Shown here: positions 1-8,190 of the stretch, piece after piece | How the letters are laid out: each line of letters starts with the position of its first letter | Numbering within the stretch: position 1 is the stretch's first letter | Assembly (NCBI GenBank): GCA_014529385.2 | Contig: CM043942.1 | Span: forward strand, 4,988,501-5,052,500 | Direction: 5' to 3' | Length of the DNA stretch: 64,000 nt | Source of the DNA: Adiantum capillus-veneris | Lineage: Eukaryota; Streptophyta; Polypodiopsida; Polypodiales; Pteridaceae | The notes under the pieces: model-generated | What the model was told of the DNA's origin: nothing | The model's input: only the letters and a program-made list of their open reading frames with translations | Databases searched by the model: none | Translations under genes and position numbers: made by a program

Positions 1-847
1 TTTCTAGTGGGCTTAACCCTATTGACCTTTAGCTTAAGTATTATAAAGGGAGTTTACTAATGTGATGAGCCTGGGGAGGGTAACAGTGTTATATGACCCC
101 CCAAAGTTACAAAATTTAAATACTGAAAATGAACAAACAAAAAATCAAAGTGCCACAATGTAAAATTTTAAGCTGGAAGAGAAATCTCAGCTTGATTTGG
201 TACTTCACTCACATGTATTGCCTATGGTACTTGAGCCCTAGAGGTTCCCAATGTGGGCGCTTTTCCTTGAGAAGCAAAAAACCCAAGGCATACAAAATAA
301 GCACACACATCATAATTGAATCAATGTGAAAAGACTTGGGGGGGTCAAAGAAAAAGTAATCAGTCAGGCGATGATTTCATGAGAAATTCCTTTTATGGTA
401 GCTTAACTACAAGGTTTTCTAGGTATAGCCTCTAGTCAGCCCTCGAACATGAATACTTGGCTCTCGCGATTAAACAACTTAATTGACCACAGAAAATTAA
501 GAAGCTTACCCATGGTATTAATATTCGATCTCTAGTGCCTTTCGACCGTCAAATTAGCGACCCCTGACTGGTTTAATTTTTTACCTTTACATCTGTTTAT
601 GCATTTGATTACATTGCAATTTAATGTTCATTACTGACAAATTGTTTGAAATTCTTTTACCAATCAATTTGTCTACCTAAAACTGCATATGCTTTTTAAG
701 AGAATGCAATTACTGTGCCAATGTTGTTTGATTTTGCAGTGACTGAAGAAAGTTAAGGACATTCATCTCAAATGCTCTTCCACCTCGACGAACCAGCTTC
801 AACTCAATAGCTTCCGAGGACGGAATCTACATCAGGAAGGGGGGCAT
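1..847 (+). mobile_element. 3' internal end of a + strand LTR retrotransposon (body outside window)
   Basis: No convincing coding frame is visible. The stretch is assigned because it ends in a purine-rich tract (about 829-845, AGGAAGGGGGG core) directly followed by TGTTAACC, the start of a + strand LTR. The last ~120 bases (about 725-845) resemble the GC-richer tail that follows pol in plant gypsy elements. Bases 1-700 are AT-rich and I recognise nothing in them. The rest of the element would lie left of the window. Assignment rests on PPT-LTR adjacency, not on protein homology. Confidence 0.5.
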
Positions 848-1394
848 GTTAACCCTCACGGCTCACGAACACCCCATCACCTAGGACGAACGTGTATTAT
901 GTATTCGGTAGAGTCAAGTACCGGGCTTGTCGGTCCAATAGGGAAAGGTAGAGTGATCGCCGATGAGAGGCGCACTCTAACACGAACATGCTAGGGTTAG
1001 TTGGCTAAGCATGGGCGCCCAAGTGTGAATGGGGTGAGCTCCTATAAAAGCCAACTAAACCTAATTTTTACTCATTCTCTCATTTGTGCAATAGAAGAGT
1101 GCTCTTGCTCCATCTCCATCTTCTTCTTCTTCACCTCCTTGTGTGTGAGTGTGTGTGCGATCGAGCATCACGAAGGCACGACGGCGGCGAAGCGGTTGAG
1201 CGCGGTACGACTGCAGCTTCTTCTTCATCGCGGCGAGGAATCCACCACGAAGGCGAGCGTAGAGCGGTGAGTGACACACCCTTTGTTCTCTTGAGCTTGC
1301 TAGTTTAGGCTTGTTGTGTGCTTGGAGCCGTTTGTGGCTCGCATACGGTGTATTGGCAAGTCCCTTGCTTCGACAGTGCGGCAAGGAGCGCACA
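848..1394 (+). repeat. LTR (3' LTR of the + strand element)
   Basis: A 547-bp block starts TGTTAACC right after a polypurine tract and ends GCGCACA, giving TG...CA termini. It contains a TATA box at 1043-1050. No PBS follows it, so it is a 3' LTR. Its right edge falls inside the minus-strand coiled-coil ORF of Gypsy-1, so the element is nested in that ORF; the candidate target duplication to look for is GATTT (1395-1399). The right edge was chosen from the CA end and from the change in character of the antisense protein, so it may be off by a few bases. Confidence 0.55.
1043..1050 (+). promoter_or_regulatory. TATA box of the LTR promoter
   Basis: TATAAAAG lies about 195 bp into the 848-1394 LTR, followed by a pyrimidine-rich stretch (about 1100-1140) typical of the start of the transcribed R region. 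Confidence 0.5.
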
Positions 1395-3701
1395 GATTTG
1401 TAGAGCTTGAAATTCCATGTCTTTTTTAGCGGCCGACTCCTCTAACTGTTTTATCCTGATGTGCAAGTTTTCATTTTCTTCCCTGGGTGATTTGGAAACA
1501 ATGCTTTCCATTTCACTCTCAGGAGCTGGTCCTTGTTGTTGTTCACTTTGCAAGTTTGAAATTTGTCTTTGTAGTTGATCTTCTGCTCTAAGCACACTTT
1601 CAGCAATCATTAAACGTTGTTTTCTTTCCAACTCCAGCTCCCTCTTTACTGCAGCCACTTCTTCTTCTGGGTGGACTACTGGTGTTGTTGGTAGCGACGT
1701 TATTTTCTTCTTAGCGCGTTCGATTTTTCTTGCTTGGATATTTGTTACTGCTCTCAAATATTTGACTTCAATTTGTAAGTCATCGATGACGACTTGCAAA
1801 CTTTTGATGGTCTCCAACGCATCTTGCTTTTCCTTTTCCAACTTTTGGATGTGTTCGTCTCTGTCACTGACATATTCAAGGAATACGTTTAGTGTATCTT
1901 CACATATGGCATTGAAGTCTTCCGACTCCTGTAAATTGTCTTTGAGAAGATTTATTGTGCCTTTGAGCCCCAATATTTCAGCATCTCTGATGCTGATCAG
2001 CTTTAGAGTGTCCTCCCTTTGCTCTTGCAGTCTCAGAACTTCCTCATCAGTTTTTTGTAGCTTCATTTTGTTGGATCGGTTGTGATCAGCTAGCCATTGA
2101 TTGTGCAGTCTTGTTCGGTTTAGTATTGTCGCCATTGACTGCAGATCTTCATCTATAGTAGCTTCCAACTCAATTTCTTGAGAGGAAGAAGCTTTATCTT
2201 TAGTGTGATCCACCTCTTTTTGCTTGCCTTTATCACTTTGTGATATGGCTCTAGTGTTTGGGTGTCTATCTGTTCCTTCTTCTTCCTCTTCCTCTTCTTC
2301 TTGTTCACTGGGCAATGTGTGAACTCTGCCATCATGATGTGAGATTTTTGAATGCAAAGTAGATTCAGCAGATGGGCTAGATTGCCTTTCACTTGTATCT
2401 GGCCCTGGAGATGGCGGCGATGTTTCTTGATCACGTGAAGTTGGCCTCAGTTGATCTCTCAAAGTTTGGAGATCCTCCTCTTCTAGTAGCAAATCTGGTT
2501 CATCCCTAGCATTTCTTTCTTGGATGTATTTCTCGAACCAGTCCAGCTCAAAAGCTGGGTTGTTTCTATTCTTCGTTCTCATTGTGAAAGTGCTACTAGA
2601 AGGTTTCCAAGTGGCGCCTACATCGCCTCGTAGAGATCTTTCTAGAGCAAACCCTTCTAGCATCCTTTCCATTTTTGCTATCTTCTGCAACCTGCTGTTG
2701 TTTTCCATTTCCGCTTTCCGCTTCTTTAGTCGGGCATCTTCCTCTTCAGTTCTTTTTTCTTCTTCCATCTTTTCTTGTGTACTTCTTGTCACTTTTTCCA
2801 GCTTGCGTCCTCCAATGGTGTTAATAGATGCCGGCACTTTCCTTTGTGATCTGTCTTCGATATTTTCCCTTAATACCAGCCAGTCGTTCTGATGAGGGGC
2901 AGGTGGAAACTGATCTACCGCGCCTATGGCATGGTATATTACTCTGGTTAGGACTTCCCCTCCTGCAATGTAATTGGGCATGTCCTGCCTTAGCTTTGTC
3001 ATTTCTTCAAACGGATATGACGCGTGATCTATATAGAACTCACGGGTCATTCCCATAGCCCATTTCAGTGTGGTTGAGATGCTCCCGTGCGGTGTAGTGT
3101 ATCTTGGCGGCCTTTTGCTATAGCTCAACAAACATTGACTGTAGATTTGTGTCAGTTCTCTTACTTCTAGGTTTGCTATGAGTTTGAAAGAAGGTAGTTT
3201 GGACTTTTGCAAGTAAACTGTGAGGGTTTTCCTTCTTTCTCTCATGTTTGCTCCTTGATTTGACAATTTCAATGCCTCGTTGATGAGCTCCTTGGTGATC
3301 TGGATCTCCATCACTTCATTATCCATGCCTGCCACTCTGCAAGTTCCATCTTCTTGGATAGTCTCTATTAGATGTTGCACCCTCTTGAAATCTATCCCTA
3401 CTGGTGGTAGTGATACGAAGTTCCACAAGCCGACTTTTTTGAGCCATGACCTTTGCGGTGATCTTTTCAAGTAATTCTCTGCCTCCTTGGGAATCATCAC
3501 TGTATCCACTAAGTTTCTTTTGTCATCCACATATGAACCTTGATATATCTGAAAGGCTGCTGCCTGTTGCACATCTGCAAGTTTCCAGGTGGCTGCTGGC
3601 TTTAAAGAATTGGGTAGAAGTGCATAGGGTACTGCACCTTCCGTTGCCAGGTTCTTGCCTTTTCTTTTCCCCGGAGAAGCCTCCATTGATCCTGTCATCA
3701 C
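1305..3701 (-). CDS. Post-pol third ORF of Gypsy-1: helical domain plus long coiled coil
   Basis: About 770 native codons; the last ~30 (1394-1305) are read antisense through an inserted LTR, so the true C-terminus is outside the window. Residues ~20-290 form a mixed helical domain resembling the 'putative plant transposon protein' regions of Athila-like elements (family assignment from memory, unverified). Residues ~300-360 are a charged K/E-rich helix, ~465-480 an acidic E-run, and ~520-760 an almost unbroken coiled coil with heptad spacing. There is no signal peptide or clear membrane segment, so it is not a typical envelope protein. Start: MMTG at 3701, with an alternative MEASP at 3686. 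It follows the second palindrome array by 282 bp. It stays open for its whole length although gag and pol of the same copy are broken. Confidence 0.75.
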   Translation of the reverse strand: MMTGSMEASPGKRKGKNLATEGAVPYALLPNSLKPAATWKLADVQQAAAFQIYQGSYVDDKRNLVDTVMIPKEAENYLKRSPQRSWLKKVGLWNFVSLPPVGIDFKRVQHLIETIQEDGTCRVAGMDNEVMEIQITKELINEALKLSNQGANMRERRKTLTVYLQKSKLPSFKLIANLEVRELTQIYSQCLLSYSKRPPRYTTPHGSISTTLKWAMGMTREFYIDHASYPFEEMTKLRQDMPNYIAGGEVLTRVIYHAIGAVDQFPPAPHQNDWLVLRENIEDRSQRKVPASINTIGGRKLEKVTRSTQEKMEEEKRTEEEDARLKKRKAEMENNSRLQKIAKMERMLEGFALERSLRGDVGATWKPSSSTFTMRTKNRNNPAFELDWFEKYIQERNARDEPDLLLEEEDLQTLRDQLRPTSRDQETSPPSPGPDTSERQSSPSAESTLHSKISHHDGRVHTLPSEQEEEEEEEEGTDRHPNTRAISQSDKGKQKEVDHTKDKASSSQEIELEATIDEDLQSMATILNRTRLHNQWLADHNRSNKMKLQKTDEEVLRLQEQREDTLKLISIRDAEILGLKGTINLLKDNLQESEDFNAICEDTLNVFLEYVSDRDEHIQKLEKEKQDALETIKSLQVVIDDLQIEVKYLRAVTNIQARKIERAKKKITSLPTTPVVHPEEEVAAVKRELELERKQRLMIAESVLRAEDQLQRQISNLQSEQQQGPAPESEMESIVSKSPREENENLHIRIKQLEESAAKKDMEFQALQICALLAALSKQGTCQYTVCEPQTAPSTQQA

Positions 3702-6325
3702 GATTATCAGTTAATGCACAAACATAGTACTACTCTCCTAAATTGATTACCACTTAATCATGCATCTAGATGAGCCTTCTTAATCCCAGGATTAGTTAAG
3801 ATAAAATGTTAGCAGATAGACAAGCTCTTCCATTGTGCGACTTTGGCGGCTTCAAATTGATGTTGTTGGTGAAGGAGAACAAATCCAAATGCCTTGAAAT
3901 TTTGTGTGGTGTATGCTTTCATGGCATGTAAGGTCACTCCATAAGCCAAACCTCAAAATCTATCCATTTACTACTTTTTCTCAGTCTATCACGATAGACT
4001 GGCATTTTTTGGATCTGGGTCCTTTTTTGCAGTTGTGACTCCACCAATTGGTTTCCCATACCTTGCACATGATCTGACTCCATTTCTACCTCAAATGAAT
4101 GTCAAATGACCCCTTTTTGGATCAACTCCCAATTTTCCAGATTCCCTTCAAGGAGATGTTGGTCTATCTCCTTCATTTTGTGTTGTTTTGGGCTCAAACT
4201 TAGTGGGTGGTCATCTTGCATCATGTTGAAGACAACTGCTAAGTCAAATTTTTGATACGATGGTCCAGTATCCCTCTGCTTGGTCTAACGCGATAGACTG
4301 GGACTTAGTGCCAGTTTGTCATTTTTTGGCTTTGTGACCATCTGTCTGCCTTCTCCCAGTTGATGCAAGGTTTCTTGACCCCTCACATGTAAATTTTACC
4401 AGTCTACCCTTGAGATGTCCTGCTCTGACTTTGAGTTGTCTGCCTGTCTTTCTCAGCTTGCCATATGAGTCCATCTTGGCACCAAATTTGGTGTACTGCC
4501 TTCATTTGCTTCTCCAAGTCTAGCTTGTAAAAATTTGAAAAGTCCTTCCCCCCAATAATTTTTGTAGCAAGTCTATCGCAATAGACTGAGTTTTTGGCCA
4601 AAAAATATTTTTCTTGCACACTGACTTGATATTGGTGGTTAACATTCCTTGTTAGCATTCCTCATGAAGCCAAAGTCAAAGTTTCCCTTGTCTAAGTGTA
4701 AGTTCAAGTCTATCGCGATAGACTGGACACTTTGTCATTTTTACCAGTTTTTTGATGTTAGTTGACATTCATGGTGTTAATAGGCCCTCCTAGACACACA
4801 CATCAAGTTTTAATCAATTTAGCAGAATGTACTCCCTGTTTGCAGCACTTAGCTGGTCCTGAAGTCAAAGTAGACCACTTAGGTGATGGTTGCGGTTCCT
4901 TTTGGTCTTTGCATGATTCCAGTTGTCTTTTACTTCCTTTTGACCTTGTATCCAAGCAGTCAGTTGTTGTTTTGGTGTTTGAAACACAAGAACGACCATT
5001 TGGACGTCTTTCTGGCCTGTTGCCGACATTTGCCCTAGTGGAAGAGCTTTTTTCCTGAGTGGACACATTCCATCTCGTAGTTGACCTCCTTTGGATGTTC
5101 CTTGTTGAATTTGGTGTAATTTTGTCACTTGGTCGGCCCGTTAGAATATCGTGACGCTTTGTGAGCTTTTCATCAGATAGGGACTTTAGGCTCCGTTTTG
5201 ACGAACTTTTTCATAGCCTAACCCTTGAATCGGTTTGTCGAGGTTATTGGCTTGCTGTCTATGAATTTTGGCTCATTTCCGATCACCTTGGTTTTGTCGC
5301 CCTTTTGCAGGTCCTGCTAAATTAGGGTTTTTTGAGCGGCTTCCTTCACGCTTTCCGAGGTCATAGGCTCCATCCCTAAGCTATAGGCATTGTGCCTTTC
5401 AATCTTGGTTTCATTCGATAGCATCTAGGTCTCCCTAACAACCATTCTAGCGTATGTGTGCACAGGTTGTGATTGTGATGCCGGCGAGGTTTTGCGACTA
5501 GCTGAAGTAAACAACACTTAGAGTCAGTGTTGACGAGCATACCTCTCATATCTGATGTGGATCTGGTGACCGTGCGCGATGGATGAGCTCCTGGAAGTCT
5601 CAACTGCTGTAGGGAGCTCTCTCTCTCTCACTATGGAAAATGACTCAAATGAGGGATTTCTAGCCCAGCCTCTCTATAGGTAATCGAGACTCCGACACCA
5701 AATTTTCCCATCTTTTACCTGTGGCCATAACTTTTTGCGAGATGCGGTTTAGGCTCGCAAATTTCCTGATTTGGAGTTCGGTTGTTCCAGTTTTACCAGT
5801 TTTGTAGATTTCTCCTGTTGGAGGTCCCTTCATGACGGTGGTAATTTTGCTCTGTCACCTTTGCAGTCCTTTTTTTTTGTGTCTTCTTTACCTTGCTCTG
5901 ATTAGGCGTCTCTTCTTTTGTGTTTCCATCTGGATTACGGATTTTTTTCTATAATTTTTGCTAGAAAATGGCTAAAATAAAGCAAATAAATCCCAAAATA
6001 ACCCAAAAATAGCAATTCTAACCTAGAAAAATACCAATGAAAATCAAAATACTTTGTAGCTAACTTTTCTTTTGGTTATGTACAATCTCGCTCATTAACG
6101 TCAACCTTGGCCTATTTTTTGCTGTTTTTAGACAGTTTTTTGCAAGAATTGACTCTCTTTATAGTGTATACACATCCCTAGGGGCTCATGAATGATTATT
6201 TGGTCCCCAATTTTGATTAATTACGAAGGCATATTCTTTTTCCAAAATCCACACAATAAAACGCAAAAATGGTTGAAAAATTGCTCACAAACATTGCCCT
6301 CTAATATATGACATGATGAGTCCGC
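3702..6325 (-). other. Gypsy-1 noncoding region upstream of the third ORF
   Basis: About 2.6 kb without a supported gene. It contains four copies of an 18-bp palindrome (3983-4724), and between 4800 and 6300 T-rich sequence whose short open frames show no domain. A CT run lies near 5619-5632. On the minus strand it acts as spacer or leader between pol and the coiled-coil ORF. I could not find an LTR or a PBS inside it. Confidence 0.6.
3983..4724. repeat. Palindromic box array B (4 boxes, third-ORF side)
   Basis: Boxes at 3983-4000, 4282-4299, 4570-4587 and 4707-4724. The last is the perfect palindrome AGTCTATCGCGATAGACT; the others differ at one or two positions. Steps are 299, 288 and 137 bp. 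Each box is followed on the + strand by CTG or CTGG and T-rich sequence. The same box occurs three times in the gag leader (16575-17190). Confidence 0.85.
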
Positions 6326-6370
6326 ATTGGAATGCCTCCCCCCCTCCTAGTTGGAGTCCTCCCGGACGAC
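6326..6370 (-). promoter_or_regulatory. Internal polypurine block of Gypsy-1 (PPT-like)
   Basis: Read on the minus strand, CCGGGAGGACTCCAACTAGG runs into a G-rich purine stretch and then GGCATTC. Almost the same ~40 bases occur twice on the + strand at 20947-21024. Purine tracts of this kind prime plus-strand DNA synthesis in LTR elements. Here it lies ~700 bp after pol but ~2.6 kb before the third ORF, and the sequence after it does not match the 5' LTR, so it would be an internal or second PPT. Function is inferred. Confidence 0.5.
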
Positions 6371-6524
6371 AGGGTATCGTCAAGGGTATGTGTTGTGCAT
6401 GGGTTTGAACTCATGCTAATGCAGGCCTTGTAATGTATCCCTATATGCATGTATGGTCAATGCATGTAGAAAGAATTTATGCGGTGCTGGAGGAAGGTAT
6501 AAGCGATGCGCTTATTGGCATTTG

Positions 6525-7072
6525 TCATTGAGGTTTCCCGATGGTATCTTGAATTGGCTGGCAGATTTTCTTTGCAAGGAGTAGTTGTAACTCTGCCGCT
6601 CGTTGTTTGATTGTTTTCCACTGGTTTTGAATTGGCGTTTGTGATTTCTTTGAAGTTAATATTGTCGTATCTGGTGAAACATTCTTTCTTTCTACCTTGA
6701 TGACTTGTGTCTGATACATCCTAGTAGTTTTTGTTGTTGATTCTGTTTGTTTCCTCGTGCTGTTTGCATATGTTGCTTGAACTTGACAGTTGTAGATAGT
6801 TGCACGATTGTCATCTTTGTCTGCCCTTCTTGTGTTGTTGGCTCGTTTTGAATTGGCAATTTTGGCCTCCATACCAATATAGTTCGTTGCGTATCTGACA
6901 GATTGACTATGTTTCTTTGAAGTTTTGCTGGCTTTCGGTGTTTTGTCTTTTCTTCAGACTCCTTTTTTATAGGAATTAGGCTGTCGCGCCTTATCCACAC
7001 TTTGTATTTCCGCTTTTGATGTAATTGTGCCTCGATCAGCTCTATACGCCGTACCCAAACTTGCCTGGTTCC
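6525..7072 (-). pseudogene. K/Q/T-rich tail downstream of Gypsy-1 pol
   Basis: Two overlapping frames remain open (7000-6692 and 6872-6525). The predicted peptides are rich in Lys, Gln, Thr and Asn, with no recognisable domain. The 7000 frame is the same frame as the preceding integrase-tail/protease ORF, separated from it by a single TAG at 7070-7072, so this is probably the decayed end of the pol polyprotein. Low-complexity content makes homology calls unreliable. Confidence 0.35.
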
Positions 7073-8176
7073 CTACATGGTTGCTGATTTTTTATAAGAC
7101 GTTGCTAGGCTTGTAAACTTTGTTTGTTGTTGGGCAGATTTTTGCGGTGGTATTGACTTTTGTTTCCTCCTTGACATGAATTGGTTATATGATAAGAAGG
7201 GTTCTGAAAAGTTTTCCTTTCTGAACAGTGCCTCATTCGTATCCAAATCAATGAATACCCTGTTGGCTTTCCTCCATGACACTGCTAAGATACACGGCTT
7301 GGCTGATTTACTTGGTGGCAGTACATGGAATTTTGTAATGTACAGGTGTGCCTGCACTGTGATTGGTATTATAATAGACCACAATGTGGTCACCTCATCA
7401 CCCGATGCTAGTTTCAACCTGTGTGTCTCTGGGATCGTCTTCACTGGTCCAAGTTTGTGAAGGAGCTCAAAGCTGATGACACTCATTTTTGCTCCAGTGT
7501 CAAGTAATGCATAGATTTCAACTTGTTTTGTGCCTGCATAAGCTTTTATGTAAGGACTACACCATGTATCTTCCAAGTCGTCGATGATGCTATCGTCCTG
7601 AGCCCTAAGGTCTGTCATGGTCTTTTCTACTTCGTCGCTTTGTATATCCGCTTTGATTGTTTGGGATGTTGAAAGAGGATATTCATCAGTCATCATTGGG
7701 GTGACCATGTTTATTGTCCTGAGAAACTGCTTTCGTTTAGCAATCTGTTCCTTTGCTTCTTGTTGTGCCTGGTCTTGAATTCTTTGTTGTTCCTGTCTAT
7801 AGGTTTTTCGATAATGCAGTTGAAACAACATTTCCGGTGTTAAAGGTAGATGATATTTTTTTAAACGACATCCACTAATCCAGTTCAGCATTTCTTTTCC
7901 ATCTAGTGTCGACAGTTTTACTGCTCCGCTGGACGATATTTCTTGGATCAAATAAGGCCCCATGCCCCTTTTCTTTATCTTTTTGGCATGCTGTTTAAGA
8001 GTGTATACTAAGACATAGTCGCCCGTTTTAAAGTCCTTGTTCTTGACATGTTTTTCAAAAAACTCTTTCTGTTGTCTTTTTTTTGCATAGATGGCCGCTA
8101 CAGCATTGAGTCGTAACTCATCTAATTTTTCAAGGTCCTCTAACCGTTCTGAAAGCTCATGCCCCGTCCAGTCCAA
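7073..8176 (-). CDS. Gypsy-1 integrase C-terminal domain fused to a second aspartic protease domain
   Basis: This 367-codon frame continues the integrase after a one-base frameshift near 8195-8200. Residues ~1-60 are the helical linker of integrase; ~70-110 match the GPY/F-type C-terminal domain (GPYLIQEISSSGAVKLS). Residues ~120-160 are Q/K-rich. From ~205 to 310 follows a retropepsin-like fold: the active-site triad ALLDTGA with Asp at residue 226, then SVISFELLHKLG, a hydrophobic 'RLKLASGDEV' strand and a later hydrophobic strand near ILAVSW. This element already carries a protease upstream of RT (DSGAG, in the 14066-11226 frame), so this is a second, diverged one. Whether it is active cannot be seen: the usual ILG motif is replaced by ILAV. 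Confidence 0.7.
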   Translation of the reverse strand: MDWTGHELSERLEDLEKLDELRLNAVAAIYAKKRQQKEFFEKHVKNKDFKTGDYVLVYTLKQHAKKIKKRGMGPYLIQEISSSGAVKLSTLDGKEMLNWISGCRLKKYHLPLTPEMLFQLHYRKTYRQEQQRIQDQAQQEAKEQIAKRKQFLRTINMVTPMMTDEYPLSTSQTIKADIQSDEVEKTMTDLRAQDDSIIDDLEDTWCSPYIKAYAGTKQVEIYALLDTGAKMSVISFELLHKLGPVKTIPETHRLKLASGDEVTTLWSIIIPITVQAHLYITKFHVLPPSKSAKPCILAVSWRKANRVFIDLDTNEALFRKENFSEPFLSYNQFMSRRKQKSIPPQKSAQQQTKFTSLATSYKKSATM

Positions 8177-8190
8177 TTGTTTGGCTACCC

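Noticed and set aside
1305-3701. Third ORF as a host coiled-coil gene
   Set aside because: It shares orientation with Gypsy-1, is preceded by the same palindrome array as gag, and Gypsy-3 has a similar arrangement.
1305-3701. Third ORF as an envelope protein
   Set aside because: No signal peptide, no convincing membrane segment and no furin-like site; it is mostly coiled coil.
3983-4724. Palindromes as recombinase or phage attachment sites
   Set aside because: There is no recombinase gene, and the regular ~300-bp spacing inside a retrotransposon leader points to an element-internal role.
6326-6370. True 3' end of Gypsy-1 next to this polypurine block
   Set aside because: The following sequence does not match the 5' LTR (expected start TGTTGGAGCC), so I treat it as internal.
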